Part shown: positions 15,849-24,565 of the stretch, piece after piece
Layout: every line of letters begins with the position of its first letter
Position numbering within the stretch: position 1 is the stretch's first letter
Assembly: GCA_964388495.1 (NCBI GenBank)
Contig: CAYMAT010000003.1
Coordinates: 1-42,294 of the forward strand
Direction of reading: 5' to 3'
From: CAYMAT01 sp964388495
GTDB taxonomy: Bacteria; Patescibacteriota; Gracilibacteria; Peribacterales; Peribacteraceae
Length of the DNA stretch: 42,294 bases
Position numbers and translations under genes: made by a program
Notes under the pieces: generated by a model
What the model saw: only the letters and a program-made list of their open reading frames with translations
Databases searched by the model: none
What the model was told of the DNA's origin: nothing

Positions 15849-18362
15849 ATGTTCCAACAATTCTTCCGGAGCGTGATCCTGGGATCGCTGTTCCTGAACA
15901 TGGTACCGGCAGCCGCACTGGCCGCCCGATTTACCGATGTGTCCGCAAACACCCAGTACTCGGCCGCCATTGAGGCGCTCGCCGCCAAAGGCATCGTAAG
16001 CGGACAAGCCGACGGCAGTGCGTATGCCCCAAGCAGCCCTATCAACCGCGCGGAGTTTTTGAAAATCGTCATGGGCTCTTTGGGCTCCGCTGCACCCGCA
16101 ACGTCCTCTAACTGTTTTCCAGACGTACAGAAACAATGGTTTGCACCGTATGTCTGCACTGCAGAGGCCGACGGCATCGTCTCGGGCTATCCGGACGGGA
16201 CGTTCCGCCCGGACAGAAACGTGACCTTTGTGGAAGCAGCCAAGATCATCAGCATTGCCTACGGCCAGCATCCGCAGGTGAGTTACGGTGAGTGGTATGA
16301 CGGGTACGCCAACGCACTGGAAGAATCCAAGGCCATCCCCGTGAGTATTTCCGGCCTGGACAAACCCCTCACGCGCGGCGAGATGGCGGAGATGCTGTGG
16401 CGCGTGATGGAAAAGAAGACCGACCAGCCCAGCAAAGCAGTCGTAAACCTGAAAAATCCGGACCTGAAAGTAAACCTTGCAGGCGATGCACCGGTAAAGG
16501 CCACTTCGTGCGCCGATCTCACTATTCTTTCCCAGCAGCAGGGGCAGCGCACGGACGTGATGTTGTACCGTGACAGTTTTGGTGTAGGAAACGGCCCCAT
16601 ACTGGAGGAAAAGGCTATTGCCCCGTCCGCAGCGCCCACGGCAGCCGGCAGCGCTGGAACGGATTACTCACAGACCAACGTGCAGGTGGAAGGGGTGGAT
16701 GAGGCCGACATCGTCAAAACGGATGGCGCGTATCTCTACATCGTCCGCAACAACGACAAATCCACCGTCACCATCGTGCAGGCCAAGCCGCAGGACCAGA
16801 TGAAAGTGGTGGCGACTATTGATCTCACCAATTTGGGCGTGACCGCAAGCGATCTGTACGTGGACTCCGGACGCCTGACGGTGATTGGCACCGCGTTCAT
16901 GGACCAGCCGGTCATCATGGATAAGCGTGCAGCAAACTCCATGATCTGGCCGGGGTACTACGGCAGCAGCAAGACGGCTGTTGTTTTGTACGACGTGCGG
17001 ATGCCTGCAGCCCCCAAGCAGCTCCGCGTCCTCAAATTTGACGGCAACGCCATCACCACCCGTCGCATTGGAAACACGCTGTATGTGGTGCTCACCTCCG
17101 GCGTGCGGTACTGGGGCGGCCCGGTGCCGCTTGAGAAATCGGAGTCTCCCGTTCCTCAATTGGAGGACAGCAAAACCGGGACCACCAAGGCGATGGTTCC
17201 GTGCGGTGACGTCATGATTTTGCCGCGTATCCCCTCCCCCTCCTACGTGGCAGTCAGCGCGGTGCGCTTGGATGACGCCAGTAAGGACGTGCAGAGCGAG
17301 GTGATCTTGGGCAGCGCCGATAACGTTTATGCATCGGAGAAAAATCTGTACGTAGCGGCTACCCGTTACAGCTATGACTGGAACCCGGCGGGAAGCAGCA
17401 ACAGCGAGCAGACGCAGATCTACCGCTTTGGCATTTCCGCGGACGGCCTTTCCATGAGCGGCCAGGGCACCGTCCCCGGGCATATCCTGAACCAGTTTGC
17501 CATGGATGAGTCTGGAGACTATTTCCGCGTGGCCACCACGGTAAGCCCCACATGGAGCCCGGAGGGTAGAGAGATGCATTCTGTGAACGGCTTGTACGTT
17601 CTTGATCGCACCATGGAGCAGGTGGGCAAGGTGGACGGCATTGCGCCGGGCGAGTCCATTTACGCAGCCCGGTTCATGGGCAAGCGCGCGTACCTGGTGA
17701 CCTTCAAGCAGGTGGATCCTTTCTTTGTTATCGACTTGAGCAACCCCCGCGCTCCCAAGATTCTGGGTCAGCTGAAGATCCCGGGGTACAGCAACTATCT
17801 CCACCCGTACGATGACACGCACGTCATTGGCATTGGCCAGGACGTGGACGAGTCGATTGACGCAGACAAGGTGCACAGCGAAGACGCCGTTTATTACACC
17901 GCCATCCAGGGCGTGAAGATGTCGCTCTTTGATGTTTCGGATGTGAGCAACCCCGTAGAGATGCACAAGGTCATCATTGGAGACCGCGGCACGCAGACCG
18001 CGGTGACACAGGACCACAAGGCGCTCCTCTTTGAAAAGGACCGCAATTTGTTGGCACTGCCCATCCTGGTGACCAAGCGTCCCTCGGGTGCAGCCAAGAG
18101 CGCGGACGGAAACCCCGTTTTCCAGGGCGCCTACGTCTATAACGTCACGCTCAGTAAGGGCTTTGAGCAGTTGGGAAGCATTACGCACTACACGGACCCG
18201 GATGTCTTCCTCAAGGCAGGCAGTTACTGGTACGGCCAAGAGCAGGATATCAGCCGCATCGTGCGGATTGATAATTCGCTCTACACCATCTCTCAGGCTT
18301 CCGTGCAGAGTAACGCCCTCACCACGCTCAAGCAGGAAGGGAAAGTGACGCTGGGAAAATAG
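15849..18362 (+). CDS. S-layer-anchored beta-propeller protein
   Basis: An 837-residue secreted protein. A signal peptide (to about residue 25, ALAA) is followed by three SLH repeats (about 26-70, 85-130, 140-185), recognisable from FTDVSANTQYSAAIEALAAKG, GIVSGYPDGTFRPDRNVTFV and LTRGEMAEMLWR. SLH repeats bind secondary cell-wall polymers or serve in S-layer attachment. After a linker comes a large beta-propeller of the Beta_propel type, opening with TNVQVEGVDEADIVKTDG and containing several LYVxxxRLxV blades up to the C-terminus. Family function is unknown; some are linked to proteolysis or surface binding. The 5' leader is pyrimidine-rich (CTTCCCCCACCCCT). Confidence 0.9.
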   Translation: MFQQFFRSVILGSLFLNMVPAAALAARFTDVSANTQYSAAIEALAAKGIVSGQADGSAYAPSSPINRAEFLKIVMGSLGSAAPATSSNCFPDVQKQWFAPYVCTAEADGIVSGYPDGTFRPDRNVTFVEAAKIISIAYGQHPQVSYGEWYDGYANALEESKAIPVSISGLDKPLTRGEMAEMLWRVMEKKTDQPSKAVVNLKNPDLKVNLAGDAPVKATSCADLTILSQQQGQRTDVMLYRDSFGVGNGPILEEKAIAPSAAPTAAGSAGTDYSQTNVQVEGVDEADIVKTDGAYLYIVRNNDKSTVTIVQAKPQDQMKVVATIDLTNLGVTASDLYVDSGRLTVIGTAFMDQPVIMDKRAANSMIWPGYYGSSKTAVVLYDVRMPAAPKQLRVLKFDGNAITTRRIGNTLYVVLTSGVRYWGGPVPLEKSESPVPQLEDSKTGTTKAMVPCGDVMILPRIPSPSYVAVSAVRLDDASKDVQSEVILGSADNVYASEKNLYVAATRYSYDWNPAGSSNSEQTQIYRFGISADGLSMSGQGTVPGHILNQFAMDESGDYFRVATTVSPTWSPEGREMHSVNGLYVLDRTMEQVGKVDGIAPGESIYAARFMGKRAYLVTFKQVDPFFVIDLSNPRAPKILGQLKIPGYSNYLHPYDDTHVIGIGQDVDESIDADKVHSEDAVYYTAIQGVKMSLFDVSDVSNPVEMHKVIIGDRGTQTAVTQDHKALLFEKDRNLLALPILVTKRPSGAAKSADGNPVFQGAYVYNVTLSKGFEQLGSITHYTDPDVFLKAGSYWYGQEQDISRIVRIDNSLYTISQASVQSNALTTLKQEGKVTLGK

Positions 18363-18435
18363 GAAATCAAAGAACTCGAAGAAATCAGGGAACTCAAGGA
18401 GAAAATCCTTGAGTTCTTTGGCTTCCTTGATTTCC
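18362..18435. repeat. compound direct/inverted repeat between the propeller gene and folD
   Basis: A 15-nt unit, GAAATCAAAGAACTC (18363-18377), recurs as GAAATCAGGGAACTC (18381-18395), giving an 18-nt period. The next part inverts it: GAACTCAAGGA (18390-18400) pairs perfectly with TCCTTGAGTTC (18406-18416) around a GAAAA loop, and GGAAATCAA (18362-18370) pairs with TTGATTTCC (18427-18435). The RNA would form a long interrupted hairpin. It may terminate transcription after the propeller gene, but there is no long T-run on the plus strand. Confidence 0.75.
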
Positions 18436-18457
18436 AAGATTTCTTTACACTTTATCC

Positions 18458-19309
18458 ATGTCCGCACAGATCCTCACGGGCAAGGAGGTTTCCGAGGCCA
18501 TCCTGGCATCGCTCAAAGACACCGTGAAGAAGTTGGACCCCAAGCTCGTCATCGTCCAAGTGGGCAATGACCCCGCAAGTGAAAGTTACATCCGCCAGAA
18601 GCTCAAAAGCTGCGAGACGGTGGGCATGCGGCACGAGCACATTCATCTAGCCGAGAAGACCACCATTAAGGAACTCCTGTCGCTCATCGATGAACTCAAC
18701 GACGAGCCGGACGTCACCGGATTCATTGTGCAACTGCCGCTCCCGGGGGATCTCCAGACACACGCACATGAAGTAATGGAACGCATCTCCTCTGCCAAGG
18801 ACGTGGACGGTTTTGGCGCGGAAAGCCTGGGCAAAATGTTCCAGGGCACCGAATTCGAGCACATGGCTCCTGCCACCCCCACGGGCGTGATCGCCATGCT
18901 GGACCACTACAAAATCCCCGTAGAAGGCAAGCATGCGGTGGTGGTGGGACGGAGCAATATTGTGGGAAAACCACTTGCCGTCATGCTCTTAAACCGTGGG
19001 GCAACCGTTAGCGTGTGTCACAGTAAAACGGAGGACCTAAAAGCGATGACCCTTCAGGCAGACATTTTGGTGGCTGCCGTGGGTAAGCCCAAATTGATCA
19101 CGGCGGACATGGTGAAACCCGGTGCCGTCGTTATTGATGTGGGGGTCAACCGTGTGGACGGAAAGCTGATGGGCGATACGGACTTTGAAGCCGTCAAAGA
19201 AGTGGCTTCGGCCATTACCCCCGTACCGGGGGGTGTGGGCCCGCTTACGGTTGCAAGCCTCATGAAGAACACGGTTACCGCAAAAGCACTCCAAAAGGGC
19301 GGGAAATAG
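18458..19309 (+). CDS. folD: bifunctional methylene-THF dehydrogenase / cyclohydrolase FolD
   Basis: FolD interconverts 5,10-methylene-THF and 10-formyl-THF, supplying one-carbon units for purines and formyl-Met. The 283-residue length is standard. Motifs visible: VGNDPASESYIRQKLKSCETVG (with the catalytic Lys), GFIVQLPLPG, KDVDGFGAESLGKM, PATPTGVIAMLDHY, VVGRSNIVGKPLAVMLLNRGATVSVCHSKT (the Rossmann segment), and ITPVPGGVGPLTVASLMKNT. The sequence TACACT lies 6 nt before the ATG (18446-18451). PurF and PurD, encoded directly downstream, belong to the same one-carbon/purine area. Confidence 0.97.
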   Translation: MSAQILTGKEVSEAILASLKDTVKKLDPKLVIVQVGNDPASESYIRQKLKSCETVGMRHEHIHLAEKTTIKELLSLIDELNDEPDVTGFIVQLPLPGDLQTHAHEVMERISSAKDVDGFGAESLGKMFQGTEFEHMAPATPTGVIAMLDHYKIPVEGKHAVVVGRSNIVGKPLAVMLLNRGATVSVCHSKTEDLKAMTLQADILVAAVGKPKLITADMVKPGAVVIDVGVNRVDGKLMGDTDFEAVKEVASAITPVPGGVGPLTVASLMKNTVTAKALQKGGK

Positions 19310-19329
19310 GCGTATTTCGCGCAGAATTC

Positions 19330-19357
19330 TTGCACACAAGCCAGATTCCCGTAGAAT
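19330..19357 (+). promoter_or_regulatory. purFD promoter
   Basis: TTGCAC (19330-19335), 16 nt, TAGAAT (19352-19357). A transcript starting about 7 nt downstream would begin at or near GTG 19364, the first codon of a leader ORF, and reach purF after about 80 nt. Confidence 0.65.
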
Positions 19358-19363
19358 TTCGCT

Positions 19364-19441
19364 GTGGGCACCTGCACCACCGCCATTTTGGCTTTCCCCG
19401 ACTCCGGGCAAAGCCGTGTTCGCGTTTCTTTCTCTAGCTGA
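19364..19441 (+). CDS. candidate leader ORF upstream of purF (25 aa)
   Basis: A GTG lies exactly 6 nt after the -10 of the purF promoter and opens a 25-codon frame that ends with TGA three nucleotides before the purF ATG. That arrangement would let ribosomes terminate and restart on purF. The peptide begins MGTCTTAILAF. Within the frame, GGCTTT-c-CCCG-ACTC-CGGG-c-AAAGCC (19390-19415) can form a 10-bp hairpin with one C-C mismatch. There is no run of a particular amino acid, so an attenuator of the pheA type is not indicated. The frame could be chance; the position and the open frame are the only support. Confidence 0.4.
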   Translation: MGTCTTAILAFPDSGQSRVRVSFSS

Positions 19442-19444
19442 CCT

Positions 19445-20950
19445 ATGTGCGGCATTCTTGCTGTTTCCGGTTTTCGTCCCGCCATCCAGGACCTGTATGA
19501 CGGACTCATCGTTCTGCAGCATCGCGGTCAGGACGCGGCGGGTATTGTGACGTATGACAACCAGTTCCATTTGAAAAAGAGCAACGGCATGGTGCGCGAC
19601 GTCTTCCATACGCATTCCCTCCAGCGTTTGGCTGGCCCTATGGGCATCGGCCACGTGCGCTATCCCACGGCAGGATGCAGCAGCGAGTTTGAGGCACAGC
19701 CGTTCTTTGTGAACTCGCCCTTTGGCATGGCCTTGGCCCATAACGGCAACCTCACCAACGCGGACCAGCTGGCCAAGGAAATCCGCGAGCAGGATTACCG
19801 TCACCTCAACACCAGTTCGGATTCCGAAGTGCTTTTGAACGTCTTCTCCCTGGCGCTCCGCAAGCAGCGCCCGGACAAACTGACGCCGGAGCACGTCTTC
19901 CGCGCCATTAAGACGGTCTACCGCCGGTGCAAGGGCGCGTATTCCGCTGTCGCCTTGATCGGTGGACACGGGATTGTGGGCTTCCGTGACCCCCATGGCA
20001 TACGGCCGCTGCAGATCGGGCGCCGCAAGAATAACAGCAGGGACGAATACATGATCGCCTCGGAGAGCACGGTATTCGACTCCCTTGATTACGAGTTTCT
20101 GCGCGATATTGAGCCGGGTGAGGCGGTATTCATCGACAAAAACAACAAGCTCCACACGCGCGTGTGCAAGCGCGGGGTTCTCTCACCCTGTCTCTTTGAA
20201 TGGGTGTACCTGGCGGCCCCGGATTCCACCATCGACGGCGTGAACGTGTACAAGGCGCGCGTCCGCATGGGTGAGGCGCTCGCGGAGAAAATCCGCAAAA
20301 GCGGTATCCAGATCGATTCCGTCATCCCCATCCCGGACACCGGTCGCCCGGCCGCCGCAGGTTTGGCGGACAAGCTCAAGGTCCGTTACCGCGAAGGTTT
20401 TGTGAAGAACCGCTATATCGGTCGCACGTTCATCATGCCCGGGCAGGATGTCCGCAAACGCAGCCTCAACTTCAAGCTCCATCCCATTGAGCTGGAATTC
20501 AAAGGCAACAGCGTGTTGCTTGTGGATGACAGTATTGTGCGCGGAAACACCAGTAAGAAGATCGTGGAGATGGCCCGCAAGGCTGGGGCCAAGAAGGTGT
20601 ATTTTGCCTCGGCATCTCCCCCTATCATCAGTCCCGATCCGTACGGCATCGATCTGCCCACCACGGGTGAACTGATCGCGGCGGACCATTCCATAGAGGA
20701 GATCCGTAAGGCCATAGGCGCGGACGGGCTCTTCTACACCACCATCCAGGACATGCATAAGGCCATCCAGATCGGTAATAAGAAAATCACGAAGTTCAGC
20801 GAGGGATGTTTCACCGGCAAGTACCCCACGCCCGAAGTGAACAAGAAGATGCTCATCAAGTTGGGTTGTGCGCGTAACGAAACCCGTGAGACCTTCAACC
20901 CTGACCAAGGGGGTGAGGGGCATCATCAGAACATGATTCCGCTGGTCTGA
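19445..20950 (+). CDS. purF: amidophosphoribosyltransferase PurF
   Basis: PurF converts PRPP and glutamine to phosphoribosylamine, the first committed step of purine synthesis. The 501-residue protein starts MCGILAVSGF, so the nucleophilic Cys2 is available after Met removal. The Ntn glutaminase half shows LQHRGQDAAGI, GIGHVRYPTAG and LAHNGNLTNA. The PRTase half shows VIPIPDTGRPAAAG, RTFIMPGQDVRKRSLNFKL and VLLVDDSIVRGNTSKKIV (PRPP loop), followed by ASPPIISPDPYGIDLPT. Length and motifs indicate an intact enzyme. purD follows after 4 nt. Confidence 0.97.
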   Translation: MCGILAVSGFRPAIQDLYDGLIVLQHRGQDAAGIVTYDNQFHLKKSNGMVRDVFHTHSLQRLAGPMGIGHVRYPTAGCSSEFEAQPFFVNSPFGMALAHNGNLTNADQLAKEIREQDYRHLNTSSDSEVLLNVFSLALRKQRPDKLTPEHVFRAIKTVYRRCKGAYSAVALIGGHGIVGFRDPHGIRPLQIGRRKNNSRDEYMIASESTVFDSLDYEFLRDIEPGEAVFIDKNNKLHTRVCKRGVLSPCLFEWVYLAAPDSTIDGVNVYKARVRMGEALAEKIRKSGIQIDSVIPIPDTGRPAAAGLADKLKVRYREGFVKNRYIGRTFIMPGQDVRKRSLNFKLHPIELEFKGNSVLLVDDSIVRGNTSKKIVEMARKAGAKKVYFASASPPIISPDPYGIDLPTTGELIAADHSIEEIRKAIGADGLFYTTIQDMHKAIQIGNKKITKFSEGCFTGKYPTPEVNKKMLIKLGCARNETRETFNPDQGGEGHHQNMIPLV

Positions 20951-20954
20951 CGCC

Positions 20955-22307
20955 ATGAATATCCTGCTCGTCACGTCATCGGCCCGCGGTCATGCCTTGG
21001 GTGAAGCACTGGTCCGTAGCCACCACAAACCAGATGTCATCAACGTCTGTGCCAGCCGCAACCCGGGGTTACGGAAGATATGCGCCCAGCAGTACGTACA
21101 GAACGTCATGGATTTTGCGTCCATCCTGGACATCGCCAAGCGCAGCAACCCAGAGTTTGCCGTCATTGGCCCCGATGATCCCATTGGCGGTGGATTGGCC
21201 GATGAATTGGAAGCCATGGGCGTCCCGTGTGTGGCGCCCAAGAAATCCCTTGCCAGGCTGGAGAGCAGCAAAGGCTTCACGCGAGACCTGATGAAGAAAT
21301 ACGGCATCAATGCCTCACCCAAGTACCGCTTTTTCACACGCACGGGGAATTCCGGAGGTGATGCAGAAAAGCGCGAGATTCATGCCTACATCCAAACCGA
21401 GCTGCAGGGAAACTACGTCGTCAAATACGATGCGCTTAAGGGTGGAAAAGGCGTAAAGGTGAGCGGCGAACATCTGCAGACGGTAGACGAGGGCGTGGCG
21501 TACGCCGTGGAGTGCTTGGACGAGTGCGGGCGCGTGGTGATTGAAGAGAAGCTGATCGGCGTGGAATTCAGCCTTCTTTCCTTTGTGAGCGGCGCAGCCG
21601 TGGTGGACATGCCGGCGGTGCAGGACCACAAGCGCGCGTACGAAGGCGATACGGGCGGGAACACCGGCGGAATGGGCACGTATACCGACGCCAATCACTC
21701 CTTGCCGTTCCTGCAGACCGCAGATCTGNNNNNNNNNNAGGCATCCATGATCAACCGGAAAATTGCCGCGGCGGTGATGCAGGAATGCAAAGCGCCGTAC
21801 AAAGGGATCCTCTACGGCGGTTTCATCGCCGTGAAAGACGGTGTACGGGTGATTGAATATAACGCGCGTTTTGGTGACCCGGAAGCACTCAACATCTTGC
21901 CGCTCCTCAAAACCGATTTTGTGGACCTGTGCCGCGGCATCGTGAGCGGGGAACTGGACGTTTCCATGGCGCAATTTGAACGCAAAGCCACCGTCTGCAA
22001 GTACATCGTCCCCAAGAGCTATCCCGAAGCCAAGACGGAAAAGGGCCAGACCGTGACCTTCCCCGCCATGCCCGCAAACGCCCGCCTGTATTACGGAGAC
22101 ATTGCGGAGACGGAGTCGGGAGCATTGCAGCTGGGCGGCTCCCGCACTGCGGGAATCGTGGGGATCGGAAACACCATTGCAGAAGCAGAATCCATTGCCG
22201 AAAAACTGTGCGAACAGGTGCAGGGCCCCGTGCGCTTCCGCAAGGACGTGGGCACGGCAGAGCTTATCCAAAAACGCACGGACACGATGAAGGCGCTCCG
22301 GAGCTGA
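20955..22307 (+). CDS. purD: phosphoribosylamine-glycine ligase PurD (contains assembly gap)
   Basis: PurD couples glycine to phosphoribosylamine with ATP, using the product of PurF encoded just upstream (4 nt gap). The 450-residue frame shows the ATP-grasp plan: IGPDDPIGGGLADELEAMGV, YVVKYDALKGGKGVKV, VIEEKLIGVEFSLLSFV, the turn TGGNTGGMGTYTDA, and IEYNARFGDPEALNILPLL. The N-terminal loop is SSARGHALGEAL instead of the usual GSGGREHAL, a modest divergence. Ten N occur at 21729-21738; the frame stays open across them only if the true gap length equals ten modulo three. There is no Shine-Dalgarno sequence before the ATG. Confidence 0.93.
   Translation: MNILLVTSSARGHALGEALVRSHHKPDVINVCASRNPGLRKICAQQYVQNVMDFASILDIAKRSNPEFAVIGPDDPIGGGLADELEAMGVPCVAPKKSLARLESSKGFTRDLMKKYGINASPKYRFFTRTGNSGGDAEKREIHAYIQTELQGNYVVKYDALKGGKGVKVSGEHLQTVDEGVAYAVECLDECGRVVIEEKLIGVEFSLLSFVSGAAVVDMPAVQDHKRAYEGDTGGNTGGMGTYTDANHSLPFLQTADLXXXXASMINRKIAAAVMQECKAPYKGILYGGFIAVKDGVRVIEYNARFGDPEALNILPLLKTDFVDLCRGIVSGELDVSMAQFERKATVCKYIVPKSYPEAKTEKGQTVTFPAMPANARLYYGDIAETESGALQLGGSRTAGIVGIGNTIAEAESIAEKLCEQVQGPVRFRKDVGTAELIQKRTDTMKALRS
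21729..21738. other. assembly gap (10 N)
   Basis: Ten unknown bases lie inside purD. Ten N is a usual placeholder length, so the real distance may differ. Confidence 0.98.
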
Positions 22308-22309
22308 GC

Positions 22310-23365
22310 TCAGACGAGAGCAGCCAGCTTGTCCTCCTCGTCCTTGGCTTTCAGCGCATCGATGATTTTGCCGATGTCCCCCTCCATGATTCCGGGAATG
22401 TTACTGAAGTTCGCGTTGGCCCGGTGGTCCGTGACCCGGTCCTGCGGGAAGTTATAGGTACGGATTTTCTCGCTTCTGTCCCCCGTTCCAATCTGTCCGG
22501 AACGCAATTCCCCTCTTTCCTTGGCTAATCTTTCCTGTTCAGCAGCGTACAGGCGACTGCGGAGCAGGCTCATGGCCAGAGAGCGGTTTTTCTGCTGACT
22601 ACGTTCGGTTTGGCAGGCAACAACTACGCCCGTGGGGATGTGCGTGATGCGGATAGCGGACTCGGTCTTGTTGACGTGCTGGCCTCCGGCCCCGCTGGCG
22701 CGAAAGGTATCAATGCGCAGGTCTTCATTCCTGATCTTGATGTCCACTTCCTCCGCCTCCGGCAGGATCGCGACCGTCGCCGTGGACGTATGCACGCGGC
22801 CCTTGGCTTCCGTGGCAGGGATGCGTTGCACGCGATGCACGCCGGACTCGTACTTGAGCTGGCCGTAGACTCCCCTGCCCTCAATGCGGCAGGACGCTTC
22901 CTTGATTCCCCCGCCATCGGCATCGGAGGTATCCAAAAGCTCCGTCTTCCACCCCTGCTCTTCGCTGTAGCGGATGTACATGCGGAGTAACTCCGCGGCA
23001 AAAAGCGATGCCTCTTCGCCTCCCGCTCCGGCCCGCACCTCCACGATGACGCTCTTGCTGTCATCCGGATCTTTGGGGATCAGAAAGGTTTTCATGGACT
23101 GCAGCAGCTCCGGCATGCGCTTTTCCGCGTCTGCAGCCTCTTCATCGGCCAATGTCTTCAGCTCCGGATCCGTCAGTTCCTGTGCATCTTTGATGGACCT
23201 TTCGCAGCGCTCGTACTCTTCCAGAAGCGGCAGAAGGGGTTCCAGGTCCGACATACGCTTCCCGATGCGTGCGATTTCCTTAGGGTCCGCATGCACTGCG
23301 GGATCCTGGATGCGCTTTTCCAGATCACGGTATTCGTCCCGGAGCTTGTAAATCTTTTGGATCAC
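22310..23365 (-). CDS. prfA: peptide chain release factor 1
   Basis: RF1 recognises UAA and UAG and releases the finished peptide. The 351-residue frame carries the discriminator PAT (in QRIPATEAKGRVHTSTATVA) and the catalytic GGQ (in ASGAGGQHVNKTESAIRITH). The start is set at GTG 23363-23365, because VIQKIYKLRDEYRDLEKRIQDP aligns with the usual RF1 N-terminus. The sequence TATCCT lies 6 nt upstream. The frame extends about 250 nt further, but only through a terminator hairpin and antisense DNA. It converges with purD, with 2 nt between the stops. Confidence 0.95.
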   Translation of the reverse strand: MIQKIYKLRDEYRDLEKRIQDPAVHADPKEIARIGKRMSDLEPLLPLLEEYERCERSIKDAQELTDPELKTLADEEAADAEKRMPELLQSMKTFLIPKDPDDSKSVIVEVRAGAGGEEASLFAAELLRMYIRYSEEQGWKTELLDTSDADGGGIKEASCRIEGRGVYGQLKYESGVHRVQRIPATEAKGRVHTSTATVAILPEAEEVDIKIRNEDLRIDTFRASGAGGQHVNKTESAIRITHIPTGVVVACQTERSQQKNRSLAMSLLRSRLYAAEQERLAKERGELRSGQIGTGDRSEKIRTYNFPQDRVTDHRANANFSNIPGIMEGDIGKIIDALKAKDEEDKLAALV

Positions 23366-23381
23366 CCAAGCAGGATACTGC

Positions 23382-23406
23382 AAAAAAGGCCGGGGGGCAC
23401 CCGGCC
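23382..23406 (-). terminator. intrinsic terminator of the DUF5671 gene
   Basis: On the minus strand GGCCGGG (23400-23406) and CCCGGCC (23388-23394) form a 7-bp GC stem with a 5-nt loop followed by six T residues (23382-23387). It sits between the DUF5671 gene and prfA and separates their transcripts. Confidence 0.88.
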
Positions 23407-23417
23407 TTTCTCCGTGA

Positions 23418-24488
23418 TTACTTGGTGTTTCCGGGCTTATTGGCGTCGAATTCAAAGCACTGCTGGCCGGCCATGTGGTTCCAGAAAATGTCGTACTGCT
23501 GGTCACGGGCGGTTTCAAATGTGGCGCAGAGCGTGAACTGATGGCCCTTCCCAACGGTGTAAACGTAGGGGGCACCGGTATCCGGATCTGCAATCGAGAT
23601 TTTTTGATAGGTGGCATGCTGTGCCACCTCTGCCAGCGTTGCCGGGAGAGGCTTTACCGGTGCAGCATCCGGCGGATAGAGATTGTTGTCGTAGACAATA
23701 TTGAAGATCTCGTTCTCAATGGCGCGCAGGTCTGTCACGCGCACCTCGTCCAAACGCTGCTGGCGGCCGTACAGGGGGGAACCAACGATGAACAAGCCCC
23801 AGATGAAGGCGACCGCGACCATCGCCGCACTGATCCACACAAACGTATTGTGGAGCTGTGACTTTGCGTACGTCTCCGCCGTAAGGCGCATGGAGTTAAG
23901 GAAGTACAGGAACGGCAGGCCGCAGAAAACCAAAACAGTCAAAACCTTGAGGATGAAACGGACGGTGAGTTCGCCTTCCAAGAGATAGAAGAGCAACGTG
24001 ATCATGTCCCCGATGAGCGTGCAGGCGGTGATGAAGAGGATCAGATACGTGATCCAGCGGCGTGCGGCGCCTCCCAGCTTTTCCGGGTGCGCCCGGTACT
24101 CGCGCGTGAGCAGGCGACCCATCCAGAGTAGGAGGGGGTACGAGACAATCACGACGGCCATGGACCAGCGGATACCGCTGAAGTCGTCGTAAGAGGAGTA
24201 CTCAAAAGCAGCATCCGGGAGAATGCGGTTAAGGTACTGGAAAAAGAGAACGATCAGCGCCGTCACGGTGGACGTGAGCGACACGAAAGTCAGGAGGTGG
24301 AAGAAGGTATCGCGTGCGGACCCGGCGTCCGGGGGGGTGGGGACCGGCATGTCCAGTGCGGACGATGCCAGAGCCTCGGCGATGTCTTTCTCCTTCCAAC
24401 CGGTACTCAGCAGGAGAATACGGATGGTTTGGGTATCCATGCCCTTACTCTGGGCGTGGGCAATGAAGGATTTAAGGGAGTGAGCCAT
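23418..24488 (-). CDS. DUF5671-type membrane protein
   Basis: This 356-residue protein has a soluble N-terminal helix-turn unit (residues 1-45, with LLSTGWKEKDIAEALAS). It then has five to six membrane helices (about 60-260) containing FFHLLTFVSLTSTVTALIVL and FQYLNRILPDAAFEY, the pattern I associate with DUF5671. A C-terminal domain of about 110 residues outside the last helix contains PDTGAPYVYTVGKGHQFTLC, resembling the end of pilin-like domains. Family members are common in CPR genomes and have no known function. The start is ATG 24488, with TACACT (24497-24502) 8 nt upstream. It is divergent from pheA. Confidence 0.75.
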   Translation of the reverse strand: MAHSLKSFIAHAQSKGMDTQTIRILLLSTGWKEKDIAEALASSALDMPVPTPPDAGSARDTFFHLLTFVSLTSTVTALIVLFFQYLNRILPDAAFEYSSYDDFSGIRWSMAVVIVSYPLLLWMGRLLTREYRAHPEKLGGAARRWITYLILFITACTLIGDMITLLFYLLEGELTVRFILKVLTVLVFCGLPFLYFLNSMRLTAETYAKSQLHNTFVWISAAMVAVAFIWGLFIVGSPLYGRQQRLDEVRVTDLRAIENEIFNIVYDNNLYPPDAAPVKPLPATLAEVAQHATYQKISIADPDTGAPYVYTVGKGHQFTLCATFETARDQQYDIFWNHMAGQQCFEFDANKPGNTK

Positions 24489-24531
24489 ATGGAGAGAGTG
24501 TACAGAGAGAGGACGGATGAGATTGGTTGTT

Positions 24532-24559
24532 TTGACAGAAAAGGAAGCGAATGTACAAT
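24532..24559 (+). promoter_or_regulatory. pheA promoter
   Basis: A perfect TTGACA (24532-24537), 16 nt, TACAAT (24554-24559). The GTG of the Phe-rich leader ORF follows after 6 nt. Confidence 0.82.
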
Positions 24560-24565
24560 CCAACC

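Noticed and set aside
16668..18467. A 599-codon minus-strand frame across the beta-propeller gene
   Set aside because: Antisense shadow; the plus-strand frame has signal peptide, SLH and propeller motifs, and this frame has none.
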